Source: Hydrogenophaga sp.
Lineage (GTDB): Bacteria; Pseudomonadota; Gammaproteobacteria; Burkholderiales; Burkholderiaceae_C
DNA: 64,000 bases
NCBI GenBank assembly: GCA_030682835.1
Contig: JAUXNG010000035.1
Span: forward strand, 48,828-112,827
Reading direction: 5' to 3'
Under the pieces are notes generated by a model. That model did not search any database and was not told the origin of the DNA. It worked only from the letters and a program-made list of their open reading frames with translations. Position numbers and translations under genes: made by a program. This document shows positions 1 to 7,750 of the stretch, piece by piece; the first letter of the stretch is position 1, and every line of letters begins with the position of its first letter.

Positions 1-464
1 AGGGGCTTGATCTCGAGGGCCTCGGCCTTGCGGGCCAGGGGCGTGCCGCCGGTGCTGTGCGCACCACTGCTGAGACTGGAGCCGGTGACCAGCGAGTCGG
101 GGCCCTTGGTCTTCCACCACTGCATCGACATCTGGGCCTCGATCTCGTCGATCTTCTTCAGCGTCATGGCCCGGTCATCGGGCTTCGATGGCAGGCTGCT
201 CTGGAAGAACGACGGCCGAACGCCCTGCCCCTCCTCCTCGCCCGAGGCTTCGCGGCTGCGGATCTTGCGCAACAGGTCGAATTCGCGCTTGCGCACGAAG
301 TCGTTGCGCCGCTTGCGCTCGATCATCTCCTTGAGCGCAGCCTTGCTGTACTCGGTTTCGCGGTCGGCCGCGCGCGTGTCCAGGTCCGACCAGCTGGTGG
401 TCGGATGGCGCACGAACTTCACCACTTTGGAGAGGAAGCCGCCGCTGGAGTCGTCCTTGGACAT
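1..464 (-). CDS. Conserved protein, N-terminal fragment (possible STAS-domain protein)
   Basis: The reading frame starts at an ATG at 464 and runs off the left edge of the window, so only the first 154 residues are visible. The visible part is hydrophilic: it begins MSKDDSSGGFLSKVVKFV, then has a basic and acidic helical stretch around residues 45-75 (KEMIERKRRNDFVRKREFD) and a Ser/Gly-rich linker near 125-140. No signal peptide, membrane segment or catalytic motif is visible. It lies 38 bp downstream of dksA on the same strand. From memory, a similar N-terminus occurs in a STAS-domain protein next to dksA in related Comamonadaceae, but no STAS domain can be seen here, so the name is only a suggestion. 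Confidence 0.6.
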   Translation of the reverse strand, partial: MSKDDSSGGFLSKVVKFVRHPTTSWSDLDTRAADRETEYSKAALKEMIERKRRNDFVRKREFDLLRKIRSREASGEEEGQGVRPSFFQSSLPSKPDDRAMTLKKIDEIEAQMSMQWWKTKGPDSLVTGSSLSSGAHSTGGTPLARKAEALEIKP

Positions 465-502
465 GGAGTGGGATGCCGGTGGAAGAGCTGAATGGACCGG
501 GG

Positions 503-1555
503 TCAGTCCCCGAACATCTTCTGCTTCAGCTCGCGGCGCTGCTGCGCTTCCAGCGACAGGCTGGCGGTCGGGCGCGCCATCAGGCGGCCCACGCCAATGG
601 GTTCACCGGTTTCTTCGCAGTAGCCATAGTCGCCCGAATCGATGCGGGAGATGGCCTGCTCGATCTTCTTGAGCAGTTTGCGCTCGCGGTCGCGGGTGCG
701 CAGCTCCAGCGCGTGCTCTTCTTCGATCGTGGCGCGGTCGGCCGGATCGGGCACGACCACCGTGTCTTCCCGCAGGTGCTCAGTGGTCTCGCCGGCGTTG
801 GCCAGCATGTCGGCGCGCAGCTGCGACAGCTTGCGCCGGAAGAATGCCAGCTGCAGGTCGCTCATGTACTCGGTGTCGGGCATGGCGTGCACATCCTGGT
901 CGGTCAGCTCCTCGACCGAGAGGGTTTTCCAGTTGTTGGCCCGCTTGGGATCTTTCTGGACGGAGGAAGGCACGGGAGGGGTCATGACAGCACGTTCGTT
1001 CATATGGGAAAAAGTAGCCTTGGCGGCGTCGGGAGCGTGAGTGGGCACCACCGCGGCCTGCGTCATCTGCTCCATCATGACTTTCTTAGCGGCCCGCTTG
1101 CCCAGAGGGCGCGGGGTCGGTTCGACGATGACGGGGCCGGGCGCCGGGGCGCTCGCCACCGGTGCCGCGCGGGACGCTGCAGCCTTGGCAGGCTTGGCGG
1201 CTGCAGGAGCTTCCGCTTTCGGAGCGGTGGCGGGCTTTTTCGCGGCGGCAGTCGCGGGAGTGGGCTTGGACGGCGGGGTGGCCGCCACTTTCACCGCGGC
1301 CTTGGCCGCTGGTTTGACGGCGGGTTTGACCACGGTTTTTTTGGAAGTTGGGGCCGCGGCGGCCGCTGCGGGAGCGGCTCGGCCAGAGGCGGGAGGGGTG
1401 GAAGCCGAGGAACCTGAGGAGGCCGGTGCTTTCTTGGCTGCCACGGAGGATGCCGGCTGAGCAGCTGCCTTCTTGCCGGCCGTGGCCGCGCGTGACGGGG
1501 CTCCGGCCGCGGCCGGTTTGCCTGCTTTCGCTGTGCTGGTAGCCGAGGCTTTCAC
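503..1555 (-). CDS. dksA: DksA-type RNA polymerase-binding regulator with long Ala/Lys/Pro-rich N-terminal extension
   Basis: DksA binds the RNA polymerase secondary channel and, with ppGpp, adjusts transcription of stable RNA and amino-acid genes. The C-terminal 150 residues show the family coiled coil (YMSDLQLAFFRRKLSQL) and the C-terminal globular region (GYCEETGEPIG, ARPTASLSLEAQQRRE). Only one of the four zinc cysteines remains, as is common in alpha- and beta-proteobacterial DksA. The first 190 or so residues are low-complexity Ala/Lys/Pro with a histone H1-like look, absent from the 151-residue E. coli protein. I place the start at a GTG (1555) because a strong AGAGGAGA ribosome site lies 6 nt before it; the frame stays open to 1828, but that part has no comparable signal. 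Product about 350 residues. Confidence 0.87.
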   Translation of the reverse strand: MKASATSTAKAGKPAAAGAPSRAATAGKKAAAQPASSVAAKKAPASSGSSASTPPASGRAAPAAAAAAPTSKKTVVKPAVKPAAKAAVKVAATPPSKPTPATAAAKKPATAPKAEAPAAAKPAKAAASRAAPVASAPAPGPVIVEPTPRPLGKRAAKKVMMEQMTQAAVVPTHAPDAAKATFSHMNERAVMTPPVPSSVQKDPKRANNWKTLSVEELTDQDVHAMPDTEYMSDLQLAFFRRKLSQLRADMLANAGETTEHLREDTVVVPDPADRATIEEEHALELRTRDRERKLLKKIEQAISRIDSGDYGYCEETGEPIGVGRLMARPTASLSLEAQQRRELKQKMFGD

Positions 1556-1876
1556 AACGGGTCTCCTCTTGATGCCTGACGGTGCGGGTCCGGGGGGTCG
1601 AACGCTGCGGCGGGCTGGCTCCTGCTGCGCGCTGATCTTTGCCGGTGGTTCCGGCTGCTCGACGCTGATACCCCGAGGGCGACCGGTCCTGCTGGAGGGT
1701 TCAGCGCGAACGCTGGACACCGCCAGGGGGCCCGGCTTGGGGCGCGATTGTAACGAGGTCGGCTTGCGCTCAGGCACAGCCGCTTCCGATCGAAAGCCCA
1801 AGCGTTGGAGAAGCGAGACAAAGAGCATGGTCAGATCCTGTTCATGGGGCTGTCATGCACTCGCGGTCCGCCTGGT
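1556..1876. other. Intergenic region between the cobW-type gene and dksA
   Basis: This 321-base stretch separates the stop of the GTPase gene from the chosen dksA start. It holds the dksA ribosome site. It also holds one sigma70-like -10 candidate on the minus strand, TACAAT at 1752-1747, without a convincing -35. The dksA frame is open throughout, so a longer DksA cannot be fully excluded. No Zur-type palindrome or terminator was recognised. Confidence 0.4.
1562..1569 (-). promoter_or_regulatory. Ribosome binding site that sets the dksA start
   Basis: On the minus strand the sequence AGAGGAGA ends 6 nt before a GTG codon. This is the best Shine-Dalgarno match in the region and argues for a GTG start at 1555 rather than the more upstream in-frame codons. 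Confidence 0.7.
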
Positions 1877-2959
1877 TCAGACGAGCGCTTGGTCCAGACC
1901 CTGGACCAGAATGTCACGCGGCAGATCGAGGCCGATGAACACCATCTTGCTCACCCGCTGCTCACCTTCGGCCCATTGCGGCCCCAGGTCGCTGCCCATG
2001 AGCTGGTGCACGCCCTGGAAGATGACCTTGCGGTCGGTGCCTTCCATGTCCAGCACGCCCTTGTAGCGCAGCATGCGCGGGCCGTAAACCTGAACGATCG
2101 CTCCCAGGAAGTCTTCCAGCTTGGCTGGGTTGAAGGGCCGTGTTGCCCGGTAGACGAAGCTCTTCACATCGTCGTCGTGATGGTGGTGATGGCCGTGGCT
2201 GCCATGGTCGTGCTGATGCGACGGGTGGTTGCAAGCCTCACCGGGGGCGTGGTCGTGGTGCTCGTGGCCATGGTCGTGATGCCCATGGTCGTGCCCGTCG
2301 TCCACTTTAAGAAAGTCGGGATCGATGTCGAGCTTGGCGTTCAGGTTGAAGCCGCGCAGATCGAACACCTCGCTCAGCGCCACCTCGCCGAAGTGCACCG
2401 GCCGCATGGGTGCGCGCGGGTTCATGTGCTTGAGGCGGTGCGTCAGCGCGTCCAGCTCTTCCGGGCTCACCAGATCGGCCTTGCTGATGAAGATCTGGTC
2501 GGCAAAGCCTACCTGGCGGCGCGCTTCCTGGCGGTCGTTGAGCTGCTGGGCCGCGTGCTTGGCATCCACCAGGGTCAGGATGGAATCGAGCAGGTACTGC
2601 TCGGCGACCTCGTCGTCCATGAAGAAAGTCTGCGCCACCGGGCCGGGATCGGCCAGACCGGTGGTTTCGATGACCACCCGGTCAAAAACCAGCTCACCCT
2701 TGCGCTTCTTCTCGGCCAGATCCTGCAGCGTGGCGCGCAGATCGTCGCGGATGGTGCAGCAGATGCAGCCGTTGCTCATCTGGATGATGTTTTCCTGGGT
2801 GTCGGCCACCAGGATCTCGTTGTCGATGTTCTCTTCGCCAAACTCGTTTTCGATCACCGCGATCTTCTGGCCGTGTGCCTCGGTCAGCACGCGCTTGAGC
2901 AGGGTGGTCTTGCCAGAGCCGAGGAAGCCGGTGAGGATGGTGGCGGGGATCAGTGACAT
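1877..2959 (-). CDS. CobW/COG0523-family G3E GTPase (metal chaperone) with His-rich tract
   Basis: G3E GTPases of this family (YjiA, YeiR, ZNG1 relatives) use GTP hydrolysis to insert metals, often zinc, into client proteins. The 360-residue protein has the P-loop GFLGSGKTT at 11-19, the metal-binding CICC motif at 65-68, the ETTGLADP switch region and a CobW C-terminal domain ending in a G.DLP motif. Between the two domains, at about residues 220-262, is a tract dominated by His and Asp (for example GHHHHHDDD), a likely metal store. It is followed by dksA on the same strand. The exact client and metal cannot be read from sequence, so I give no gene name. Confidence 0.9.
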   Translation of the reverse strand: MSLIPATILTGFLGSGKTTLLKRVLTEAHGQKIAVIENEFGEENIDNEILVADTQENIIQMSNGCICCTIRDDLRATLQDLAEKKRKGELVFDRVVIETTGLADPGPVAQTFFMDDEVAEQYLLDSILTLVDAKHAAQQLNDRQEARRQVGFADQIFISKADLVSPEELDALTHRLKHMNPRAPMRPVHFGEVALSEVFDLRGFNLNAKLDIDPDFLKVDDGHDHGHHDHGHEHHDHAPGEACNHPSHQHDHGSHGHHHHHDDDVKSFVYRATRPFNPAKLEDFLGAIVQVYGPRMLRYKGVLDMEGTDRKVIFQGVHQLMGSDLGPQWAEGEQRVSKMVFIGLDLPRDILVQGLDQALV

Positions 2960-3060
2960 GGCGGAAAGGACTCGGACATCAAGGCGGGAAAAGGCTCTTG
3001 CCGGGGAGTGTATTCGACCTCTTTTTCAGAAAGTGTGCGTCAGGTCAATACCGCCCGCTC

Positions 3061-4248
3061 TCAGACGCCCGACTTCATCACCACCAGCCCCTTGAGGTAC
3101 TCGCCCTCGGGAAACTGCAGGGTCATGGGGTGGTCGCTGGCGCCGCCCAGACGTTGCAGAATCGCGCCGTCCACGCCTGCATCGAGCCCCGCGGAGGCCA
3201 CGATCTTGTGAAAGAGCTCCACGCCGATGCCACCCGAGCACGAGAAGGTGAACAGCACACCGCCCGGTTGCAACAATTTGAAAGCGAGGCGGTTGAGGTC
3301 CTTGTAGGCCCGCGCCGCACGTTCGGCGTGCGCTGCCGTGGGCGCGAGCTTGGGCGGGTCGAGCACGATGGCGTCGAACTGGCGGCCCTCGCCGATGAAC
3401 TGGCGCAGGGAAGCGTTCACGTCCGCGTCCAGGAAGGTGGTGCGTGAGGCGTCAAATCCGTTGAGGGCCACGTTGGCCGCCGCCTGCTCCAGCGCTGGCG
3501 CCGAAGAGTCAATCGAAGTGACGTGCCCTGCCCCGCCGGCCAGGGCGGCCACGGTGAACCCGCCGGTGTAGCTGAAGCAGTTGAGCACCTGCGCAAAGCC
3601 GAGCCGGCGCGTGTAATCGAAGCACACCTGACGGCTGTCGCGCTGGTCCAGGTAATAGCCGGTCTTGTGGCCTTGCGCGATGTCGAGCCCGAGGCGCCAG
3701 CCGTGCTCCACCAGCTCAAAGGCCGTCGGGCCGCTGCCGCGCAGCCAGCCCGTGGCTTCAGGCAGGCCGTCGAGCTTGCGCGAACTGGTGTCGGACCGCT
3801 CGTACAGGCGTTCGCAGCCGGTGATGGTCAGCAAGGCGTCGGCAATCGCGTCTTTCCAGCGCTCCACCCCGCAGGCGGTGAACTGCGCCACCAGCGTGTC
3901 GCCGTAGCGGTCAACGATCAGCCCCGGCAGGCCGTCTGACTCGCCGTGCACCAGGCGCAGGCCGTTGCTGTCGATGCCCAGGCGGCTGCGCAGGCCGATG
4001 GCGGAGGCCAGCCGCTCACGCAGGAAACCCGCGTCGATGCGCTGCGATTCGTCAAAGCTCCAGGCCCGCACGCGGATGCGCGAGGTGGGCGAGAAAGCGC
4101 CCCAGGCCAAAAATGCGCCCTCGTGGCTTTCCACGCGCACGGTTTCACCGGCGTCGGCGCCGCCTCGGGCAATGGCGCCGTCGAACACCCAGGGGTGGCG
4201 GCGCAGCAGCGAGCGTTCTTTGCCCGGTTTGAGTCGTATGGTTTTCAT
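3061..4248 (-). CDS. rlmI: Class I SAM-dependent rRNA methyltransferase, RlmI family
   Basis: The E. coli relative RlmI (YccW) makes m5C1962 in 23S rRNA. The 395-residue protein starts MKTIRLKPGKERS with an N-terminal PUA-type RNA-binding domain (about 1-75). A Rossmann methyltransferase domain follows, with SAM-binding motif NCFSYTGGFTVAALAGG near 223-239, acidic motif SIDSS near 245, VLDPPK at 295-300 and catalytic-type cysteine in FTFSCSGG at 337. The start at 4248 agrees with family length (E. coli 396). The frame continues upstream to 4686, but that part is repeat-rich intergenic DNA. Neighbours on the same strand are the DsrE-like gene upstream and the cobW-type gene downstream. Confidence 0.9.
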   Translation of the reverse strand: MKTIRLKPGKERSLLRRHPWVFDGAIARGGADAGETVRVESHEGAFLAWGAFSPTSRIRVRAWSFDESQRIDAGFLRERLASAIGLRSRLGIDSNGLRLVHGESDGLPGLIVDRYGDTLVAQFTACGVERWKDAIADALLTITGCERLYERSDTSSRKLDGLPEATGWLRGSGPTAFELVEHGWRLGLDIAQGHKTGYYLDQRDSRQVCFDYTRRLGFAQVLNCFSYTGGFTVAALAGGAGHVTSIDSSAPALEQAAANVALNGFDASRTTFLDADVNASLRQFIGEGRQFDAIVLDPPKLAPTAAHAERAARAYKDLNRLAFKLLQPGGVLFTFSCSGGIGVELFHKIVASAGLDAGVDGAILQRLGGASDHPMTLQFPEGEYLKGLVVMKSGV

Positions 4249-4260
4249 GGGGGTATTGTC

Positions 4261-4470
4261 CCCCCTGCGCCGCAGAGAGGACGCTCCCCCCGCGCCGCCT
4301 GCGGCGTCACCCCCGAAGGGGCTCGCGGCTTGGCCAGTTCCACGGTGCCCTGGAACAGCGGCTCCTCCGGCGAACGTGCCTCCTTCCAAGGATGCGGCGG
4401 CACCGGCTGCACCGGGCCGCTCGCATCGCCCCTCGAGGGGGTGACGCGCCGCGAGGCGCGGCGCAGGGGT
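4261..4470. repeat. GC-rich inverted repeat pair between DsrE-like gene and rlmI
   Basis: Two related arms, about 4261-4322 and 4433-4470, carry the same elements in opposite orientation: CCCCTGCGCCGC, then GGCGTCACCCCC (or its variant), then an AGGGG hairpin arm. The middle is a C/G-rich spacer without a gene. The elements resemble the short C/G hairpin repeats seen elsewhere in this window near 28.1, 29.3, 31.1 and 42.2 kb. Confidence 0.6.
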
Positions 4471-4477
4471 GGTCAGT

Positions 4478-4939
4478 TCAGGGGCGCAGGTAGACGTAGC
4501 CTTCGTTGGCCTGCAATCGGGCCACCTCGGCCACGCCAGAGGGCACCACCTTGGCTTCCATCGCCAGCTTGGAAGCGTCAATCTTGCGCGACACCAGGGT
4601 GTTGTTGCAGACGCGGAATTCCACCCCGCGAGCGGCCAACGCGCCGATGTTGCCGGCAAAGGACTGTTCCATCTGGTTGGTCGCACCTTCGATCAGAAAG
4701 TCGATGCCCAGCCCATGGGTGACCACCACGATCTTGGCCGTCGGGTCGGCATCCAGGTGGTTGCGGATGTTGTTCATGGCCCGCGAAGCCTGGGGAATGC
4801 CCTCGCTCATGTGGTAGACCACCTTCACCGGCGCGGTAGTGGCTGCTGGAGCCGCTGTCTGCTGAGCATGAACTGGAATTGAAAGAACGAGTGCGGCGGA
4901 GACCAGCAGGGCGCGCAGAGCAGCGATGGAAGTGGACAT
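4478..4939 (-). CDS. Periplasmic DsrE/DsrF-like protein
   Basis: The 153-residue protein begins with a classic Sec signal peptide (ALRALLVSAALVLSIPVHA, likely cut after residue 25), so it should be exported. The mature part has the alternating beta/alpha pattern of DsrE-type proteins: VKVVYHMSEG, then IVVVTHGLGIDFLIEGA, then GVEFRVCNNTL with one cysteine, then VPSGVAEVARLQ. Cytoplasmic DsrE proteins relay sulfur; the role of exported versions is unknown. The start at 4939 is the methionine directly before the signal peptide; upstream codons have no such support. It stands alone between xerC and rlmI. Confidence 0.8.
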   Translation of the reverse strand: MSTSIAALRALLVSAALVLSIPVHAQQTAAPAATTAPVKVVYHMSEGIPQASRAMNNIRNHLDADPTAKIVVVTHGLGIDFLIEGATNQMEQSFAGNIGALAARGVEFRVCNNTLVSRKIDASKLAMEAKVVPSGVAEVARLQANEGYVYLRP

Positions 4940-5015
4940 GAAAAGCTCCAGTTGTTTGCAGAAGTGATTGCTTATGGACGGATTGTCCGCGCTGCACCGC
5001 ACAGAACCACCGGGA

Positions 5016-6020
5016 TTACCCGGGTGTGCTTGGTTTGCGGACTGGCGTGTCGACCGGCGGCGGCGTCCCGGCTGCGGGAGCCGTGCGGGCCTGGGCCCGC
5101 GGGTGGGCCGCATCGTACACCTGGGCCAGGTGCTGGAAATCGAGCCGGGTATAGACCTGCGTGGTGCTGATGCTGGCATGGCCCAGCAGCTCCTGCACCG
5201 CGCGCAGGTCGCCGCTGGACTGCAGCACATGGCTGGCAAACGAGTGGCGCAACATGTGCGGGTGCACCGGGGTGGCCAGCCCGGCCAGCAGCGAACGCCG
5301 CTTCAGGCGCACCCGGATGTGTTGTGGCGTGAGGCGCTGGCCGCGCGCACCGATGAACAGCGCGGGCTCGTCGCCGGCCCAGTCCGGGCGATGCGCCAGC
5401 CAGGCGGCCAGCGCAGCCAGCGCCGCGCCCCCCACCGGCACGCTACGGCGCTTGGCGCCCTTGCCCAGCACATGGGCCTCGCCCGCGGGGGCGTCGACCC
5501 AGCCGCGCGCGGCGGCGCTGGCCCGCACATCCAGCCCCACCAGCTCGCCAATGCGCAGGCCGCAGCCGTACAGCAGCTCGGTGATGCAGCGGTCGCGAGC
5601 CTCCAGCGCCGGGTGATCGGCCTCGTGCTCGTACGAGGCCAGCTGCACCGATTCGTCCACGCCCAGCGCCTTGGGCAGGGGCTTGCCGGCCTTGGGCGCG
5701 CGCACGTCCTGCACCGGGTTGTGATCCATCAATCCCTGGCGACCCAGCCAGATATAGAAACCACGCCAGCCCGAAAGAATGAGAGCGATGCCCCGCGCAG
5801 TGCGCCCGCCGCTGTGCATCTGCGCCACCCAGCGGCGGATGTGCGGCTGCTGCACGGCCCGCAGGGCAAGCCCCGCCGTCTGCGCCTGCTGCACGAGCTT
5901 CTCCAGGTCGAGCGTGTACAGCGCCACCGTGCGCTCGGCCAGGCGTTTCTCCACCCGCACATGCTGCAGGTAGGCTTGCACCAGCGCGTCGTCGTCCGTG
6001 GCGGGGTCCGCCTGGGGCAT
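5016..6020 (-). CDS. xerC: Tyrosine recombinase XerC
   Basis: XerC, with XerD, resolves chromosome dimers at dif sites. The 334-residue protein has an N-terminal SAM-like DNA-binding domain (about 10-100) and a catalytic domain with R156 (GLRIGE), a lysine in LGKGAKRR near 187-190, H255 and R258 (HPHMLRH), H281 (LLGHASISTTQVY) and nucleophile Y290. It is longer than E. coli XerC (298) because of a proline-rich C-terminal tail (from about 310) and a loop near 168-182. It lies 8 bp after the DUF484 gene and belongs to the dapF-DUF484-xerC block conserved in gamma- and beta-proteobacteria. Confidence 0.93.
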   Translation of the reverse strand: MPQADPATDDDALVQAYLQHVRVEKRLAERTVALYTLDLEKLVQQAQTAGLALRAVQQPHIRRWVAQMHSGGRTARGIALILSGWRGFYIWLGRQGLMDHNPVQDVRAPKAGKPLPKALGVDESVQLASYEHEADHPALEARDRCITELLYGCGLRIGELVGLDVRASAAARGWVDAPAGEAHVLGKGAKRRSVPVGGAALAALAAWLAHRPDWAGDEPALFIGARGQRLTPQHIRVRLKRRSLLAGLATPVHPHMLRHSFASHVLQSSGDLRAVQELLGHASISTTQVYTRLDFQHLAQVYDAAHPRAQARTAPAAGTPPPVDTPVRKPSTPG

Positions 6021-6028
6021 GGGGGAGG

Positions 6029-6733
6029 TCAGACCAGTTCTGGCGGCACGACCGGGCGCAGGCGGGTGAGCGCCGCACTGGTGAGCTCACCGATGCGTTC
6101 CAGGAAGTCGGTGCCCATGTCGGCACCGAAGCGCTGCGCATCGGACGAGGCCAGCACCAGCAGGCCGAACGCCTGCGGCGCCAGGCCGGCGCGCAGCGGA
6201 ATCAGGGCCAGCGAAGCCGCAGCAGCCGGGTCGTCGAGCCACTGGGCGGCCTCCAAGCCGGGGTTGGTGCCGCAGTAAGGCCGCGTGAGCGAGGAGGCGA
6301 AGGTCATCACGTCGTCGCTCGCCCCCTGTGCAAAGGGCTCCTGGGCGTACTCGGGCGACACCGCCCACACCTTGATGGCGACCTGCGGCACCAGAAACTG
6401 GGCGGCGATCTGTTCGGCTGCCACCGCGGGCAGTTCGCGCGCATCGCGCGTGCGCAGCAGCTCGCGTGTCCAGCGCTGCAGCTTGTCGGCAATGGCGGTG
6501 TTCTCGTGACCGTGGCGGATCATCTCGGCCGCTTTCAGCTCCAGGCCCTTGATCTTTTCTCGCAGCAGCTCGGCCTGTCGCTCCTGCAGGCTCACGGCGC
6601 GGTGACCGTGCGGGCTGGTGAGCTGCACGGCGGCCAGCAGGCTGGCGTGGCGCGCAAAAAAGTCCGGTGTATTCGACAGGTACTCGGCGATGTCGTCTTC
6701 GGTGATGGGTGCGAGGGGTTCGTTCGGGTTCAT
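6029..6733 (-). CDS. DUF484 family protein
   Basis: The 234-residue protein has the DUF484 pattern: an N-terminal acidic helix ITEDDIAEYLSNTPDFFARH, the motif SPHGHRAVSLQERQAELLREKI, a helical segment, then a GAF-like alpha/beta domain (about 100-230). The role is unknown; it is the counterpart of E. coli YigA and sits between dapF and xerC as in many proteobacteria. The ATG at 6733 lies 23 bp after the dapF stop, which fits co-transcription. No catalytic residues can be named. Confidence 0.9.
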   Translation of the reverse strand: MNPNEPLAPITEDDIAEYLSNTPDFFARHASLLAAVQLTSPHGHRAVSLQERQAELLREKIKGLELKAAEMIRHGHENTAIADKLQRWTRELLRTRDARELPAVAAEQIAAQFLVPQVAIKVWAVSPEYAQEPFAQGASDDVMTFASSLTRPYCGTNPGLEAAQWLDDPAAAASLALIPLRAGLAPQAFGLLVLASSDAQRFGADMGTDFLERIGELTSAALTRLRPVVPPELV

Positions 6734-6756
6734 GGTCTTGGGGTGGGTTGTGGCCG

Positions 6757-7659
6757 TCAGACCGGTTCAGAAACAGGGGAGAGGCTCGCCGCCTCGGGTA
6801 CGTCGACGCTGCCTTCAAACACGCTGGTGGCCGGGCCGGTCATGCGCACCGGGCCGTCGTGCGCCGGGCTGTCGCGCCATTCGATGGTGAGCACGCCACC
6901 GCGGGTGTGCACATCGACGCGGGCGTCCAGCAGGCCGAGGCGGATGCCGGCCACCACGGCCGCGCAGGCGCCGGTACCGCAGGCCAGCGTTTCGCCGGAG
7001 CCCCGCTCGAACACGCGCAGGCGCACCGCGCCGCGGTTGAGCACCTGCATAAAGCCGGCGTTGACGCGGCGCGAAAAGCGCGGGTGGCGCTCGATCAGCG
7101 GGCCCCAGTGCAACACCGGCGCGGTGTCCACGTCGTCCACCAGCAGCACCGCGTGCGGGTTGCCCATGGACACCACCGCCACCTCGTGTTCGCCAGCGCC
7201 ACCCAGCGCCAGCGGCCAGCGCTCGAAGCTGCCCATGGGGCGGGCCTTCAGCCCGGCAGCGTCGAAGGGCACTCTGCCATGGTCGAACACCGGGGCGCCC
7301 ATGTCGACGGTCACGCGGCCATCGGGGTTGAGGCTCAGCTCGATCTCGCCGTTCTTCACCTGCACGCGCACGGGGTTGCGCGTGGTCAGGCCCTTGTCGT
7401 GCACGTAACGAACGAAGCAGCGCGCGCCGTTGCCACAGTGCTCGACCTCGCCGCCGTCGGCGTTGTGGATCACGTATTCGAAGTCCAGCCCCGGTGCGGG
7501 CGCGGGGCGCACGCTCAGGATCTGGTCGGCGCCGATGCCGAAATGGCGGTCGGCCAGCCAGCGGTACTGGGCCGTGCTCAGACCGAGCAGGCCGCGGGTC
7601 TCGTCGAGCACGATGAAATCGTTGCCCGCGCCCTGCATTTTGGTGAACCGGATGTGCAT
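6757..7659 (-). CDS. dapF: Diaminopimelate epimerase
   Basis: DapF converts LL- to meso-diaminopimelate for lysine and peptidoglycan synthesis. The 300-residue protein starts [20 protein letters not shown] and has both active-site cysteines: C75 in HCGNGARC and C227 in LACGTGACA. Length is somewhat above E. coli (274) because of an insertion near 145-160 and a C-terminal tail. The start at 7659 is the conserved family N-terminus; the frame continues upstream without homology. It heads the dapF-DUF484-xerC operon and is divergent from the Nudix-MBL gene, 91 bp away. Confidence 0.96.
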   Translation of the reverse strand: MHIRFTKMQGAGNDFIVLDETRGLLGLSTAQYRWLADRHFGIGADQILSVRPAPAPGLDFEYVIHNADGGEVEHCGNGARCFVRYVHDKGLTTRNPVRVQVKNGEIELSLNPDGRVTVDMGAPVFDHGRVPFDAAGLKARPMGSFERWPLALGGAGEHEVAVVSMGNPHAVLLVDDVDTAPVLHWGPLIERHPRFSRRVNAGFMQVLNRGAVRLRVFERGSGETLACGTGACAAVVAGIRLGLLDARVDVHTRGGVLTIEWRDSPAHDGPVRMTGPATSVFEGSVDVPEAASLSPVSEPV

Positions 7660-7750
7660 GGGCGGATTATCCGTCCAGCCGGCGACCGACTCGCACGCCC
7701 GACACGCAGCGGACAGGGAGCCGGGGAGCCGCTGCCGCACAATGTTGTCC

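Noticed and set aside
1556..1828. Extending DksA to the ATG at 1828
   Set aside because: The added residues have no family match and no ribosome site, while the GTG at 1555 has a strong one.
4249..4686. Extending RlmI upstream to 4686
   Set aside because: It would run through the repeat pair and into the DsrE-like gene; family length fits the start at 4248.
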